This document shows positions 8,861 through 17,976 of a stretch of 64,000 nucleotides of DNA, piece by piece. The stretch is taken from NCBI RefSeq assembly GCF_001544575.2, contig NZ_FCNY02000004.1, positions 372,001-436,000 on the forward strand, in the 5' to 3' direction. The notes below the pieces were generated by a model. The model did not search any database, had not been told where the DNA came from, and saw only the letters and a program-made list of their open reading frames with translations. The first letter of the stretch is position 1. Every line of letters begins with the position of its first letter. This DNA comes from Caballeronia cordobensis. GTDB lineage: Bacteria > Pseudomonadota > Gammaproteobacteria > Burkholderiales > Burkholderiaceae. A program made the translations under genes and the position numbers.

Positions 8861-9527
8861 CTCGCACTTCAAGCACATATCCCATGCCGCGAACGGTATG
8901 AATGAGCTTGGGCGCATAGGCATCGTCAACCTTCGAGCGTAAGCGTCTGATCGATGAATCGACCACGTTGGTATCGCTATTGAAATTCATGTCCCAGACC
9001 TGAGAGGCAATGATTGCGCGCGGGAGAATCTCTCCGTTGCGTCGCATGAGCAGCCACAGCAGCGCAAATTCCTTCGCCGTCAACAAGATCGCATTGCCCT
9101 GTCGGAAGGCCTTGCGTTTGGTCAGATCGAGCTCGAGGTCGGCCACGCGAATCGTGTTCGAATCACCAGGTTGACCGCGCCGGAGAATGACTTTTATCCG
9201 GGCAGTGAGCTCCACGAAATCGAATGGCTTCGACAGATAATCGTCGGCGCCAAGCTCCAGTCCCTTGACCCGGTCGCCGACATCGTCACGCGCCGTCAGA
9301 AACAAAACGGGTGTCTTCTTCGTGCGGCGGAGGTTTTGCAACACTGACCAGCCGTCCTGGCCGGGCAGCATCACGTCCAGTATCAACAGGTCGTAGTCTT
9401 CCGTTTCCGCCTGATACTGGCCGGATAGGCCGTCCTCGACCCAATCGACGGTGTACCCCGCCTCGGAGAGCCCCGTTTTCAGATAGAGGCCCATCTTCGC
9501 CTCGTCTTCGACAATCAGAATTCGCAT
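8850..9527 (-). CDS. czcR: Heavy-metal OmpR-family response regulator (CzcR/CusR/IrlR-like)
   Basis: A 225-residue, two-domain regulator. The receiver domain has the acidic pocket (VEDE), the phosphorylation site Asp51 ([14 protein letters not shown]) and the conserved Lys (YLSKPFDF). The C-terminal winged helix has RRLRSKVDD and the terminal hairpin ([15 protein letters not shown]) typical of the metal-responsive subgroup. Its ATG overlaps the stop of czcA in a TAATG junction. By family precedent it should bind AAAATGA-N6-TGTCAT-type boxes, and such boxes are seen upstream of czcC and of the DUF4148 genes. Confidence 0.9.
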   Translation of the reverse strand: MRILIVEDEAKMGLYLKTGLSEAGYTVDWVEDGLSGQYQAETEDYDLLILDVMLPGQDGWSVLQNLRRTKKTPVLFLTARDDVGDRVKGLELGADDYLSKPFDFVELTARIKVILRRGQPGDSNTIRVADLELDLTKRKAFRQGNAILLTAKEFALLWLLMRRNGEILPRAIIASQVWDMNFNSDTNVVDSSIRRLRSKVDDAYAPKLIHTVRGMGYVLEVRDEK

Positions 9528-12500
9528 TACACGTTTCCTCGGGAGTGGCGCAGACGCCGCTGAAGCCAGCTTGGGACGATCAGGCCGAAGCGCCGTTCGA
9601 ACATGGAGCGCATCGATGTCGCGTGGCTCACCCGGTACAGCACGGGTAAAACCAGCAAGGTCAGCGCGGTAGACGAAAGGATGCCGCCGATCACGACGGT
9701 CGCCAGCGGTCGCTGCACCTCGGAGCCCGTGCCGGTTGCGAAAGCCATCGGCAGGAAACCGATCGAGGCGACGAGCGCGGTCATCAGCACGGGCCTCAGG
9801 CGGGTTAGCGCGCCTTCCCTGACCGCAGCATCGAGCTGCGCCCCGCCTTCTCGCAGGCTGCGGATGAACGATATCATCACGAGACCATTGAGCACCGCGA
9901 CGCCCGACAACGCGATGAAGCCAACCGCCGCCGTGATCGACAACGGAATGCCGCGCAGCCAGAGCGACACGACACCGCCGCTCAATGCGAAGGGAATGCC
10001 GGTGAATACCAGCAAACCGTCTTTCACGTTGTTGAACATCACGAACAGCAGCACGAACACCATGAAGAGCGAGAGAGGCACGACGAGCTTCAGCCGTTCA
10101 CTCGCGCTCTGGAGTTGCTCGAACTGGCCGCCCCAGGACACCCAGTAACCCGCCGGAATCTGCACATCCTGCCGGATCTGCTGGCGTGCATCCGCCACAA
10201 AAGAGCCCACGTCGCGACCACGCACGTTCGCGCTCACGACCACGCGCCGCTTTCCATCCTCGCGGCTGATCTGATTCGGGCCAGGACCGACTTCGAGCGT
10301 TGCGAGTTCGGCCAGCGGAACGTACGGCGCCTGCACCACCGGACCGCTCGCCGGCGTGAGCGCCGCGGCCGGGAGCGCGATCGGCAGCCGCTTGATGGCT
10401 TCGATATCAGAGCGCAGCTCATCCGGCAAGCGCACGACGATGTCGAAGCGGCGGTCGCCCTGAAAGAGCGTGCCCGCCTTCTGTCCTCCCACCGCCGCGG
10501 CTATCGCGTCCTGAATATCGGCGACGGTGACGCCGTAGCGCGCGAGCTTCTCGCGTTCGAGATTGATGGTCAGCACCGGAAGACCGGTCGTCTGCTCGAC
10601 CTTGACTTCGGATGCGCCCGGCACCTTGTTCAGCGCCGCCGCGATCTTTTCGCCCGTATCGTTGAGCATCGACATGTCGTCGCCAAATATTTTCACGGCG
10701 ACATCGCTTCGCACACCGGAGATCAGTTCGTTGAAGCGAAGCTGGATCGGTTGCGAAAACTCGTATGCGTTGCCCGGCAGTTCAGCCAGCACGGTCTCGA
10801 TTTCCTTGATGAGTTTGTCACGCGACTTGCCGGGGTCGGGCCATTCCTTCGCCGGCTTGAGCATCACATAGCCATCGGACAGATTCGGCGGCATGGGATC
10901 AGCGGCGATTTCAGCGGTACCGGTGCGCGCGAACACGCGGTCGATCTCGGGGAAGCGCTGCTTGAGCGTCTTTTCGATCGTTTTCTGCATGTCGAGCGAC
11001 TGAGACAGACTCGTACCGGGAATGCGCAGCGCAGCCACGGCGAGATCGCCTTCGTTGAGGCTCGGAATGAACTCGCTGCCGAGCCGGGTCGCGAGTCCAA
11101 GCGTGAGCGCCACGATGACCACCGCGCCCGTCAGCACGCGCCTGGGTTGCGCCATAAAGCGATTCAACACAGGCTCATAGGCACGCCGCGCCCAGCCCAT
11201 GATGCGGTTTTCTTTCTCTTCCACTCGGTCGCCGATAAAGAGCGCGACCGCCGCGGGAATGAACGTCACGGTCAGCACCATCGCGGCAGCCAGGGCCATG
11301 ACGACCGTGACGGCCATCGGATGAAACATCTTTCCTTCGACGCCCGTGAGCGCGAAGATCGGCAGATACACCACCATGATGATGAGTTGCCCGAAAACGA
11401 GCGCCCGCCGCGCTTCCTGCGACGCGCCGAACACTTCGGCAAACCGTTCCTCGCGCGTAAGCGGCCTGCCGCGCAGCGTTTGCGCATGCGCGAGCCGCCG
11501 CACGCAGTTCTCGACGATCACCACCGCACCATCGACGATGATGCCGAAGTCGAGCGCGCCCAGGCTCATCAGATTCGCACTCACCTTCGCGTTCACCATA
11601 CCGGTGAACGTCATCAGCATCGACAGCGGAATCACGAGCGCCGTAATGATCGCCGCGCGGATGTTGCCCAGAAAGAGGAACAGAATGACGATGACCAGCA
11701 CCGCCCCTTCGAGCAGGTTCTTCTTGACCGTATCGACGGCCTTCTCGACCAGATGGGTCCGGTCATAGACCGGAATGGCGCGCACGCCCCTGGGCAGCGA
11801 ACGATTGACGTCGTCCATCTTGAGCGCGACGGCCTTCGAGACCGCGCGGCTGTTCTCTCCCATCAGCATGAAGACCGTCCCGAGCACGACCTCTTCACCG
11901 TTGGAGGTCGCCGCGCCCGTGCGCAGTTCGCGCCCCGTGTCGACCTGCGCAATGTCCTTCACGCGAACGGGCACACCGCCCACGTTCGTCAACACGACGT
12001 TGGCCAGATCCTCCGCCGAACGGGCCTGCCCCGGCACGCGCACCAGATATTGCTCCCCGCGCTTCTCGATATAGCCCGCGCCGACATTGTCGTTATTGCG
12101 CTCCACCGCACGCACGACATCCGCCAGGGTCAGTCCATAGGACATGAGCTTCGTCGGGTTCGGCGCAATGCGAAACTCCTTGACGTATCCGCCGATCGAA
12201 TTCACCTCGGTCACGCCGGGCACATTGCGCAGCTGAGGCTTCACGACCCAGTCCTGAAGCTCGCGCAAATCCGATGGGGTGTAACGCGTCCCGTCCGACT
12301 TGCGCGCCGAAGGTTCCGCTTCCACGGTCCAGAGATAGATCTCGCCGAGCCCCGTCGAGGTCGGACCCATCGCGGGCGTCGCGCCGGGCGGGAGCTTGTC
12401 CTTCGCCTCCTGAATGCGTTCGTTGACGAGCTGGCGCGCGAAATAGATGTCGGTGCCGTCCTTGAAGATGACGGTGACTTGAGACAGGCCATAACGCGAG

Positions 12501-12754
12501 ATCGAGCGCGTCTTTTCGAGATTCGGCAGACCCGCCATCGCCGTTTCGACGGGATAGGTGATGCGCTGCTCAGCCTCGAGAGGCGAATAGCCGGGCGCGG
12601 CGGTGTTGATCTGCACCTGCACGTTGGTGATGTCGGGCACGGCGTCGATCGGCAGCTTCTGATAGCTGTACACGCCGAAGGCCGCAACGGCGGCGACCGC
12701 GAGCATGACGAGCCAGCGGTGCGCGATCGCAAAGCGAATCAATCGCTCAAACAT
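9527..12754 (-). CDS. czcA: Heavy-metal efflux RND pump (CzcA family)
   Basis: A 1075-residue inner-membrane proton antiporter, normal length for HME-RND pumps. The sequence [15 protein letters not shown] at about residues 402-416 (transmembrane helix 4) is the signature of the Co/Zn/Cd (CzcA) class; copper/silver pumps (CusA) have a different motif there. Two large periplasmic loops and about twelve membrane segments are visible. It would work with the CzcB adaptor and CzcC channel to export divalent cations from the periplasm. The preceding czcB gene ends 33 bases upstream, and czcR begins on its stop codon. Confidence 0.93.
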   Translation of the reverse strand: MFERLIRFAIAHRWLVMLAVAAVAAFGVYSYQKLPIDAVPDITNVQVQINTAAPGYSPLEAEQRITYPVETAMAGLPNLEKTRSISRYGLSQVTVIFKDGTDIYFARQLVNERIQEAKDKLPPGATPAMGPTSTGLGEIYLWTVEAEPSARKSDGTRYTPSDLRELQDWVVKPQLRNVPGVTEVNSIGGYVKEFRIAPNPTKLMSYGLTLADVVRAVERNNDNVGAGYIEKRGEQYLVRVPGQARSAEDLANVVLTNVGGVPVRVKDIAQVDTGRELRTGAATSNGEEVVLGTVFMLMGENSRAVSKAVALKMDDVNRSLPRGVRAIPVYDRTHLVEKAVDTVKKNLLEGAVLVIVILFLFLGNIRAAIITALVIPLSMLMTFTGMVNAKVSANLMSLGALDFGIIVDGAVVIVENCVRRLAHAQTLRGRPLTREERFAEVFGASQEARRALVFGQLIIMVVYLPIFALTGVEGKMFHPMAVTVVMALAAAMVLTVTFIPAAVALFIGDRVEEKENRIMGWARRAYEPVLNRFMAQPRRVLTGAVVIVALTLGLATRLGSEFIPSLNEGDLAVAALRIPGTSLSQSLDMQKTIEKTLKQRFPEIDRVFARTGTAEIAADPMPPNLSDGYVMLKPAKEWPDPGKSRDKLIKEIETVLAELPGNAYEFSQPIQLRFNELISGVRSDVAVKIFGDDMSMLNDTGEKIAAALNKVPGASEVKVEQTTGLPVLTINLEREKLARYGVTVADIQDAIAAAVGGQKAGTLFQGDRRFDIVVRLPDELRSDIEAIKRLPIALPAAALTPASGPVVQAPYVPLAELATLEVGPGPNQISREDGKRRVVVSANVRGRDVGSFVADARQQIRQDVQIPAGYWVSWGGQFEQLQSASERLKLVVPLSLFMVFVLLFVMFNNVKDGLLVFTGIPFALSGGVVSLWLRGIPLSITAAVGFIALSGVAVLNGLVMISFIRSLREGGAQLDAAVREGALTRLRPVLMTALVASIGFLPMAFATGTGSEVQRPLATVVIGGILSSTALTLLVLPVLYRVSHATSMRSMFERRFGLIVPSWLQRRLRHSRGNV

Positions 12755-12787
12755 GGAATGGTCCTCTGATGCGGCGGGTTGCGTCGT

Positions 12788-14263
12788 TCACTCTTCTTCG
12801 GCACTGCCTTTGCCGAGCTCCGCCTTCAGGACGAAGCTGTTCGCCGCGACGTACTGCTGGCCGGGGTGCAGCCCTCTGACGACTTCGGTGACCCGTTCGT
12901 CACGCCGCCCCGTCTCGACCGCCTGTGCGACAAATCCCTTCGCGGACTGGACAAAAACGGAAGGCGTGCCATCGACGTCCTGAAGGGCGTCGGTCGCGAC
13001 GGCAATCGGCACGTCCTGCGTGCCTGCGTCGACAGAAACGTTGACGAACATGCCAGGCCGCCACGCGCCATTGGGATTGGGCAGCACGACGCGCGCGGGC
13101 GCGGTGCGCGTCTGCTCGCCGAGCAATGCGCCGACATAGGCGATAGGGCCGCGCGAGGCCGATTCGAACGCAGCGGCGCTCACGGTGGCTTCTCGTCCCA
13201 CGCGCACGTCATTGAGCCGTTGCGCCGGCACGGCCATTTCCGCCCACACGCTGGAGAGGTCCGAGATCACGAAGACGTTGGCGTCTGCCGCGATGGCCTC
13301 GCCGGGTGTCGCATGCTTCTCGATCACGGTGCCTGAAAACGGCGCGCGCAACTCATACTGATTCAGGCTGCGGGCGCCCGCGGGGGCATTGATCGCAGCG
13401 AGCTTCTGGCGAGCGTTCTGGGCCGCAATCTCCGCTTCGCGCAATTGCACCTGCGCTTGCAGGAAATCCTGCTCGGCGGAGACGCGCTCTTGCCAGAGCG
13501 TTCGCTCCCGATCGTATGTCGTGCGCGCGGCCGACAGACGCCGCTCGGCCGTCAGCAGTTCGCTGCGAAGATCCGCCAGACCCGTGCTCGCGATCACGGC
13601 AAGCACCTGTCCCTTCTTCACGTTCTGCCCGATCGACACGTCCACGCGCTCCACAATGCCGGCCACGCGGGGCACGACGTGGGCGGTGCGATCCTCGTTG
13701 AACTTGATCTCGCCCGGCAACTGAAACGAGGTTGCGATCTGCGCCGGACCGACCTTGGCCAGGTCGATCTTTGAAGTCTTCAGTTGCGCCTCGGATAGCA
13801 CCACAGCGCCATCGGTGCGGGCGTATTCGAACGAGGCGTTGCCATCGCTTCCTTTGACGTTGACGATCGCGTCGAATACGTGCGGTTTTGCAATGGCCTC
13901 GGTGGACATGTACTTCTGCCCTGACTGCTGAAACGCCAGCGTTTCCTTCTGCCCGTCGTATCGGGTCACACTCGCCGATACCACCACGTCCTTAGACAAA
14001 GGCTTGCCATCGCGGGCGGGATAGACGATGAGACGCGCGTCGCCGGGCTTTTCGGCGAGCACGACTTCGAGCGTGATCGGACCGTTCTTCAGAAGAACGC
14101 CGCCGTGCTGTCCGGCACCGGCATCGGCCTCGTCTCGTTGGGCCTTGGCAGCCGTGGGTTCGAACGCAGGCGCTTCCTTTTCTTGCGTCATCGCATAGGC
14201 GGCAATGATGATGCCGATCCCACCGAGAGCGGCCATGATGAAACAGGTTCTGCGGCGCGGCAT
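12788..14263 (-). CDS. czcB: RND periplasmic adaptor (CzcB family)
   Basis: About 491 residues. The start at 14263 is chosen because an AAGGAA ribosome site precedes it and a membrane anchor follows (CFIMAALGGIGIIIAAYAM). An N-terminal extension (about residues 40-190) carrying VLLKNGPITLEVVLAEK precedes the lipoyl/barrel-sandwich halves (HVVPRVAGIVERVDVSIGQN ... APFSGTVIEKHATPGEAI) and the coiled-coil hairpin (SELLTAERRLSAARTTYDRE). Such extended adaptors are typical of CzcB. It would link the pump to the outer-membrane channel. Ten bases separate it from the czcC stop. Confidence 0.9.
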   Translation of the reverse strand: MPRRRTCFIMAALGGIGIIIAAYAMTQEKEAPAFEPTAAKAQRDEADAGAGQHGGVLLKNGPITLEVVLAEKPGDARLIVYPARDGKPLSKDVVVSASVTRYDGQKETLAFQQSGQKYMSTEAIAKPHVFDAIVNVKGSDGNASFEYARTDGAVVLSEAQLKTSKIDLAKVGPAQIATSFQLPGEIKFNEDRTAHVVPRVAGIVERVDVSIGQNVKKGQVLAVIASTGLADLRSELLTAERRLSAARTTYDRERTLWQERVSAEQDFLQAQVQLREAEIAAQNARQKLAAINAPAGARSLNQYELRAPFSGTVIEKHATPGEAIAADANVFVISDLSSVWAEMAVPAQRLNDVRVGREATVSAAAFESASRGPIAYVGALLGEQTRTAPARVVLPNPNGAWRPGMFVNVSVDAGTQDVPIAVATDALQDVDGTPSVFVQSAKGFVAQAVETGRRDERVTEVVRGLHPGQQYVAANSFVLKAELGKGSAEEE

Positions 14264-14273
14264 GGTGATTCCT

Positions 14274-15602
14274 TCAGGGTAAAGTAGTCGTCGACGGCGA
14301 AACGGCGGGAAGCGGCGTGCCGACGAGGCGCCCCACTTCCGCATAGGCGAGATGAGCCGCGGTCAGCGCCTGGACGTATTGCGATTGCGCTTGAAACAGC
14401 GTGCGCTGCGCATCGAGCACATCGAGAAACGCGAACTTCCCTAGTTCAAAGCCGCGCGACATGGCGTTCAATGCGTCTTTGGAGGCCGGCAGCACATCGT
14501 CCTTGAGCCTGCGAGCGGCCTGCACCGAGGTTTCGTAGTTCGCATACGCGCGGGTCAACTCCAGTTGCATGCGCAAGTGCTCGTTATCGAAATCGGCGCT
14601 GGCTTTCTCGGCTTGATGAGCAGCCTCCAGCAGGGCGCCTTTGTTCGTGTCGAAAAGCGGCAGCGGAATGGATACACCGATGACCGCCTGGTTGTCGGGT
14701 ACACCACCCGTGATGACACGCTTCATCCCGGCGCTTACCGTGATATCCGGAATGCGCTTGGCCCGCTCAACGGAAATGACGGCGTCCGAACGCAGCATTT
14801 CGGCACGGGCCACGCGCGAGCCGGGGCTATTGCCCAACTGACCGACCAATACCGAAAGCGGTTCGAGACTCGGCACCGACTCGATGTCCCCGCCGGCTGC
14901 ACTGCCTCGCACTTGCGAGTTGCCGGTGACCGATGCCAGACGCTCGCGAGCGGTCAAGACACGCGCGGCCGCATTCGTCACTTCGATCTGCACTGCGCTT
15001 GCCGCAATGCGCGCCTTCGTCGCTTCAACCGGCGAGACCTTGCCCGCGCGGGCGCGCTTCTCCGCAAGATCGGCGGAACGGGCGGCGATGTCGGCGGATT
15101 CACGCGCGACTTGCTCCTGGCGCTGTGCGGCGAGTTCTTCATAGAACGCGGCAATGACATCCGCACGCAATGCCGCACCTCTGCCGTCAAGCGCGGCGAG
15201 CGCGACCTCGCGCCCGTAGGACGCCACGTCGAGCCGTGCCTGACGCTTGCCGCCGAGTTCGATGAGCTGATTGACCGTCGCTGTGCTCGTGCGCTCTTTG
15301 CCGCCAAGCCCTTCCTGCAGAAACGACAATTCAGGATTGGGTCTCGCGCCCGCCTGCATCAATGCGCCGGCCGATGCATCCGAGTCCGCCCTCGCGCCTC
15401 GCAAGAGCGGATTGCTCTGAGCGGCAAGTCCGAGCACGTCGATCAATGAAATTTGCGGCAGGCCGGTTGATGAAGCGTTTCGCGGCTCCTGCAAGCCGCC
15501 CTCATCCGCAATCGGTTGAACGGGAGACGCCTGTGCGTAGTTTGATGTTGTGACCGCCAGGAGAGCCAGAACGGCAAGGGTTCGCGTAAGCATGTGCGGC
15601 AT
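14274..15602 (-). CDS. czcC: TolC-family outer-membrane factor (CzcC family)
   Basis: About 442 residues from the ATG at 15602; a second in-frame ATG at 15593 is equally possible and neither has a strong ribosome site. A signal peptide (MLTRTLAVLALLAVTTSNYAQ) precedes the paired outer-membrane-efflux repeats (LAAQSNPLLRGARADSDASAG; LRMQLELTRAYANYETSVQAARRL) that form the trimeric channel. First gene of czcC-B-A-R-S, with a CusR-like box 55-75 bases upstream of the start. Confidence 0.9.
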   Translation of the reverse strand: MPHMLTRTLAVLALLAVTTSNYAQASPVQPIADEGGLQEPRNASSTGLPQISLIDVLGLAAQSNPLLRGARADSDASAGALMQAGARPNPELSFLQEGLGGKERTSTATVNQLIELGGKRQARLDVASYGREVALAALDGRGAALRADVIAAFYEELAAQRQEQVARESADIAARSADLAEKRARAGKVSPVEATKARIAASAVQIEVTNAAARVLTARERLASVTGNSQVRGSAAGGDIESVPSLEPLSVLVGQLGNSPGSRVARAEMLRSDAVISVERAKRIPDITVSAGMKRVITGGVPDNQAVIGVSIPLPLFDTNKGALLEAAHQAEKASADFDNEHLRMQLELTRAYANYETSVQAARRLKDDVLPASKDALNAMSRGFELGKFAFLDVLDAQRTLFQAQSQYVQALTAAHLAYAEVGRLVGTPLPAVSPSTTTLP

Positions 15603-15656
15603 TCGAGGATGGGAGTGATGCGATGCTACGGTTCTGTCGCAGTGCGAAGATGAGAC

Positions 15657-15676
15657 GAAAATGATATTTCTGTCAT
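15657..15676 (+). promoter_or_regulatory. CusR/CzcR-type operator candidate upstream of czcC
   Basis: GAAAATGA-N6-TGTCAT, equal at the outer positions to the CusR/CopR box of enteric bacteria. It is 55 bases upstream of the czcC start, which suits an OmpR-family activator site. The czc operon would thus be autoregulated by its own two-component pair. Confidence 0.68.
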
Positions 15677-15704
15677 CGTCGGGCAAGCCGCTCATCGCCC
15701 GACT

Positions 15705-15968
15705 TTATTGGCCGGTACTCGCTTCAGAGGTTGTCGGCTTTGCGGCATCTTCGGGGTGCGCTCGCAGGTAGGCCTCCCGGTTCTTTTTCCTGGAAGCCTC
15801 GGTGGGCGGATATTCGCTTCGTCTAAAGGGAAGGACGCCGTCTTTGTAGGCCTGCTCGAGTTCCTGACGCGCTTGCTCTCGCGTCTTTCCTTCGTTCAAC
15901 GGACCTTCGTGAGCTTGCGCCAAGCCGGCCATCAACAGCGCGGCTGCAACAACACATATCGATTTCAT
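15705..15968 (-). CDS. DUF4148 small secreted protein (copy 3)
   Basis: An 87-residue protein starting at the ATG at 15968, which has a GGAG ribosome site; a signal peptide follows (MKSICVVAAALLMAGLAQA). The mature part contains KTREQARQELEQAYKDGVLP and EYPPTEASRKKNRE, the DUF4148 pattern, but it is more divergent than the pair at 6.6-7.4 kb. It lies upstream of czcC on the same strand (102-base gap) and carries its own CusR-like box about 75-95 bases upstream. Function unknown; a periplasmic role in metal stress is inferred from placement and regulation. Confidence 0.87.
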   Translation of the reverse strand: MKSICVVAAALLMAGLAQAHEGPLNEGKTREQARQELEQAYKDGVLPFRRSEYPPTEASRKKNREAYLRAHPEDAAKPTTSEASTGQ

Positions 15969-16042
15969 CGGTGACTCCACAATAATTGGGTCGCTTACAG
16001 CTCGACTCAGTGTGGAGCACCGACGGTGCGTCTCAATGACTG

Positions 16043-16062
16043 CAAGATGAGAAAACTATCAT
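16043..16062 (+). promoter_or_regulatory. CusR/CzcR-type operator candidate upstream of DUF4148 copy 3
   Basis: CAAGATGA-N6-TATCAT, the same architecture as the boxes at 6963 and 15657, with one change in each conserved half. It lies 75 bases upstream of the ATG at 15968. The AAGATGAGA core also occurs in the right arm of the inverted repeat at 7021-7038 and just upstream of the czcC box. Confidence 0.5.
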
Positions 16063-16078
16063 CTCGCCGTCAGCGTGA

Positions 16079-16804
16079 TCACCCCGTCTTGACCGTCGCT
16101 TCAATCACGAAGAAGACGATGAAACCGACAAAGAATGCAGAGGTGGCCAGCGCTGTCTCGGACACCTCATGCGCTTCGACGAGGAGTTCTTCGGTGACCA
16201 GATAGATGAGCGCAACCGTTCCCAGGCCGAGGAGGCCCGCGTAGTAGACGGAGGGCAAGTTGGCGAGCACCGCGTGGGCTGCAACGGCCGATGCCGAGAG
16301 CAACACGGAAAGCGAAATCGGGACGACGATTGCCCAAAGGCTGCGCACACCGGCAGCGCTCAGCGCTGTGCTAACCGAGAGCGCCAGAAAGAGCACCTCG
16401 AGCGTGAGCGCGATGGTCAGAATCACGCCGGTTTCCTCGCCCGCCGCGAAAGCGATGCCCAGCACGAGGCCATCGATGATGAGGTCGACTGCTGTAACGA
16501 CCACGAGACCGGCCGGAAGCGTGGAACCTTCAAGCCGCGCTTCCAGGCGGTTGCAGACTGCCTTGATGCCCAACATCAACCCCAGGCCCAGTGCGAAACC
16601 CATAACGACCGGCCACAGGGCATGCTTGCGGTCTTCGGGAAGCAATTCGAGCGCTGCGGCGGCGAACACGATGCCCGCCGTGAAGTGCTGAATGACGCTG
16701 GTGGTGCGCGCGCCGGGCTTGCGCGCCGAAGCGATAGCCGCGCCGGCGGCAGCAGCCAGCACGGGCGGCAGCGTGAGGAGTGCGAGTTTAACCGCGGGCG
16801 TCAC
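16079..16804 (-). CDS. ZIP-family metal transporter (ZupT/ZIP)
   Basis: About 241 residues from a GTG at 16804 that overlaps the stop of the zinc-ribbon gene in a GTGA junction; an in-frame GTG at 16825 is the alternative. About eight membrane segments are visible. The segments HFTAGIVFAAAALELLPE and DLIIDGLVLGIAFAAGEETG hold the His/Glu/Asp residues expected for the ZIP metal site, although the usual HxxxE helix here reads DGLVLG rather than HNxPEG. ZIP proteins normally import zinc or related divalent cations. It is co-transcribed with a His-rich zinc-ribbon protein, downstream of a MerR-type promoter. Confidence 0.82.
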   Translation of the reverse strand: MTPAVKLALLTLPPVLAAAAGAAIASARKPGARTTSVIQHFTAGIVFAAAALELLPEDRKHALWPVVMGFALGLGLMLGIKAVCNRLEARLEGSTLPAGLVVVTAVDLIIDGLVLGIAFAAGEETGVILTIALTLEVLFLALSVSTALSAAGVRSLWAIVVPISLSVLLSASAVAAHAVLANLPSVYYAGLLGLGTVALIYLVTEELLVEAHEVSETALATSAFFVGFIVFFVIEATVKTG

Positions 16805-17196
16805 GTGGCGACCGGCGTGCCGCACTGGCTACAGAACTTCGTGCCTGCCGCCATCGGCTGATTGCACTTCGCGCAGGCCTGTGGCGTGAGCGAGGTCGCG
16901 CATTGACTGCAAAAGCGAGCACCCTCGGCATTGGCCGCGCTACATTTGGGGCACATCACGCCCGGTTGCGCCGGGGAAGCAGCGCGGCCGGGCGTTCTGC
17001 CCCACCCTTCATTGGGAGCGCAAGTGCGTTCGTCGGCATAGCCGCCAGCATTGCCGTGGCTGTTGCCGTGATGGCCATATCTGTCGTCATGCGATCCACC
17101 GTGCGATTGACCGTGCGACCCGCCGTGCCCGCGATCATGTCCCCCGCGGTTTTGGAAACCGTGATGGCCTCCCAACATTCTTTCAAGCCAGCTCAT
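16801..17196 (-). CDS. His-rich double zinc-ribbon protein
   Basis: A 131-residue cytoplasmic protein in two parts. Residues 1-50 are rich in Gly and His (about ten His, in GGHHG, GGSHG, YGHHG repeats), which suggests metal binding. Residues 78-131 hold two zinc ribbons built from four CxxC knuckles (CPKC...CSQC, then CAKC...CSQC). It overlaps the ZIP transporter gene by 4 bases, so the two are translationally coupled, and its promoter is MerR-type. A metal buffer, or a regulator of the transporter, is plausible. No enzymatic motif is seen. Confidence 0.78.
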   Translation of the reverse strand: MSWLERMLGGHHGFQNRGGHDRGHGGSHGQSHGGSHDDRYGHHGNSHGNAGGYADERTCAPNEGWGRTPGRAASPAQPGVMCPKCSAANAEGARFCSQCATSLTPQACAKCNQPMAAGTKFCSQCGTPVAT

Positions 17197-17272
17197 GGCT
17201 TTCCTCCAGTTTGGTTGAGTCCTTGCAGCCCTTTCGCCTGCGAAGCGTCATCGATCAGGGCCGTATGCTCAC

Positions 17273-17303
17273 AGTACACACCCTGAAGTGGCTTCAAGGT
17301 CAA
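17273..17303 (-). promoter_or_regulatory. MerR-type metal-responsive promoter/operator for the zinc-ribbon/ZIP operon
   Basis: On the minus strand a -35 element TTGACC (17303-17298) is separated by 19 bases from TGTACT (17278-17273). The long spacer is filled by the dyad ACCTTGAAG-CCA-CTTCAGGGT, with one mismatch between arms. The 19-base spacer with a central dyad ending in AGGGTGT is the hallmark of CadR/PbrR/ZntR-type operators. The start codon lies about 76 bases downstream. No merR-type gene is present in the window. Confidence 0.7.
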
Positions 17304-17341
17304 GGGATTTTTTTAGAAGGGCGCCCCAAACCGGTACAGAC

Positions 17342-17870
17342 TCAGCCTTCGCCTTGCACGGCGTCAGTATTGAACGTGTACAGGACTATCTTCCATTTTC
17401 CGTCGGTCTTGCGCAGCACGAAGACTTCGCGGTTGTAGTCGAGCACGTTCTTACCGTTTAAGACAACCACGGAGCCACGTTGATGGTGCGTGCGGACCAC
17501 GGCCGTATCTCCATATACATCGATGGAATCGTAATCGAGCACCGTATTGAATTTTGCGATCCTGAATACGCTGTCGTACGCGTCGATCTTCTGCTGACGT
17601 GTCGCGAGAGTACGTTTGCCATTCCACTCAGCGACGCTACCATTCGCAAAAAGAATCCAGAATTGCTTTCGTGTCTTTCGCATTGAGCGCAGTCTCGTAC
17701 TGATGGACGACGGCGTACACCGCCCTCTGCGAGGCACTGATGGCAGGATCGCTGGAGAAGGGAGGCGTTCCCGTTTCGGACGCGGCGGCCTGAGCGATCT
17801 GCGATCCACCTAGCGTGCCGACGAGAGCAACCATGGCAACAGTCATGCGAAACGTGTCGTACTTTTTCAT
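17342..17870 (-). pseudogene. SnoaL/DUF4440-like secreted protein, frameshifted
   Basis: The N-terminal part (start ATG at 17870 with a GAGG ribosome site) has a signal peptide (TVAMVALVGTLGGSQIAQA) and an NTF2-like first helix (VYAVVHQYETALNAKDTKAILDSF), then hits a stop. The rest of the domain (FANGSVAEWNGKRTLATRQQ to VLYTFNTDAVQGEG) continues in another frame. The two join cleanly if one base is added to the run of five A residues at 17648-17652 (plus strand). Either the gene is broken by a 1-base deletion, the base call is wrong, or slippage restores the frame. NTF2-like proteins of this kind bind small ligands or act as isomerases; no substrate can be named. Confidence 0.75.
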
Positions 17871-17976
17871 TCGGTCCTCAACCATGGTTATGCAGTTCGT
17901 CTGGATCAGACGGCAGAGTGCAGTTCATGAAACACTGCGGCTCTTTGCAACGGACATTGCAAACTTTGAGTGCGTT

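Noticed and set aside
10115..12769. An 884-codon open frame antisense to czcA
   Set aside because: Low-complexity Arg/His/Asp-rich translation and complete overlap with the czcA gene, which has all RND motifs.
8850..16079. Assignment of the RND operon to copper/silver (cusCBA)
   Set aside because: The helix-4 motif [15 protein letters not shown] is that of Co/Zn/Cd pumps, and the CusF-like small chaperone that often goes with cus operons is absent. The box resembles CusR sites, but related regulators share that pattern.
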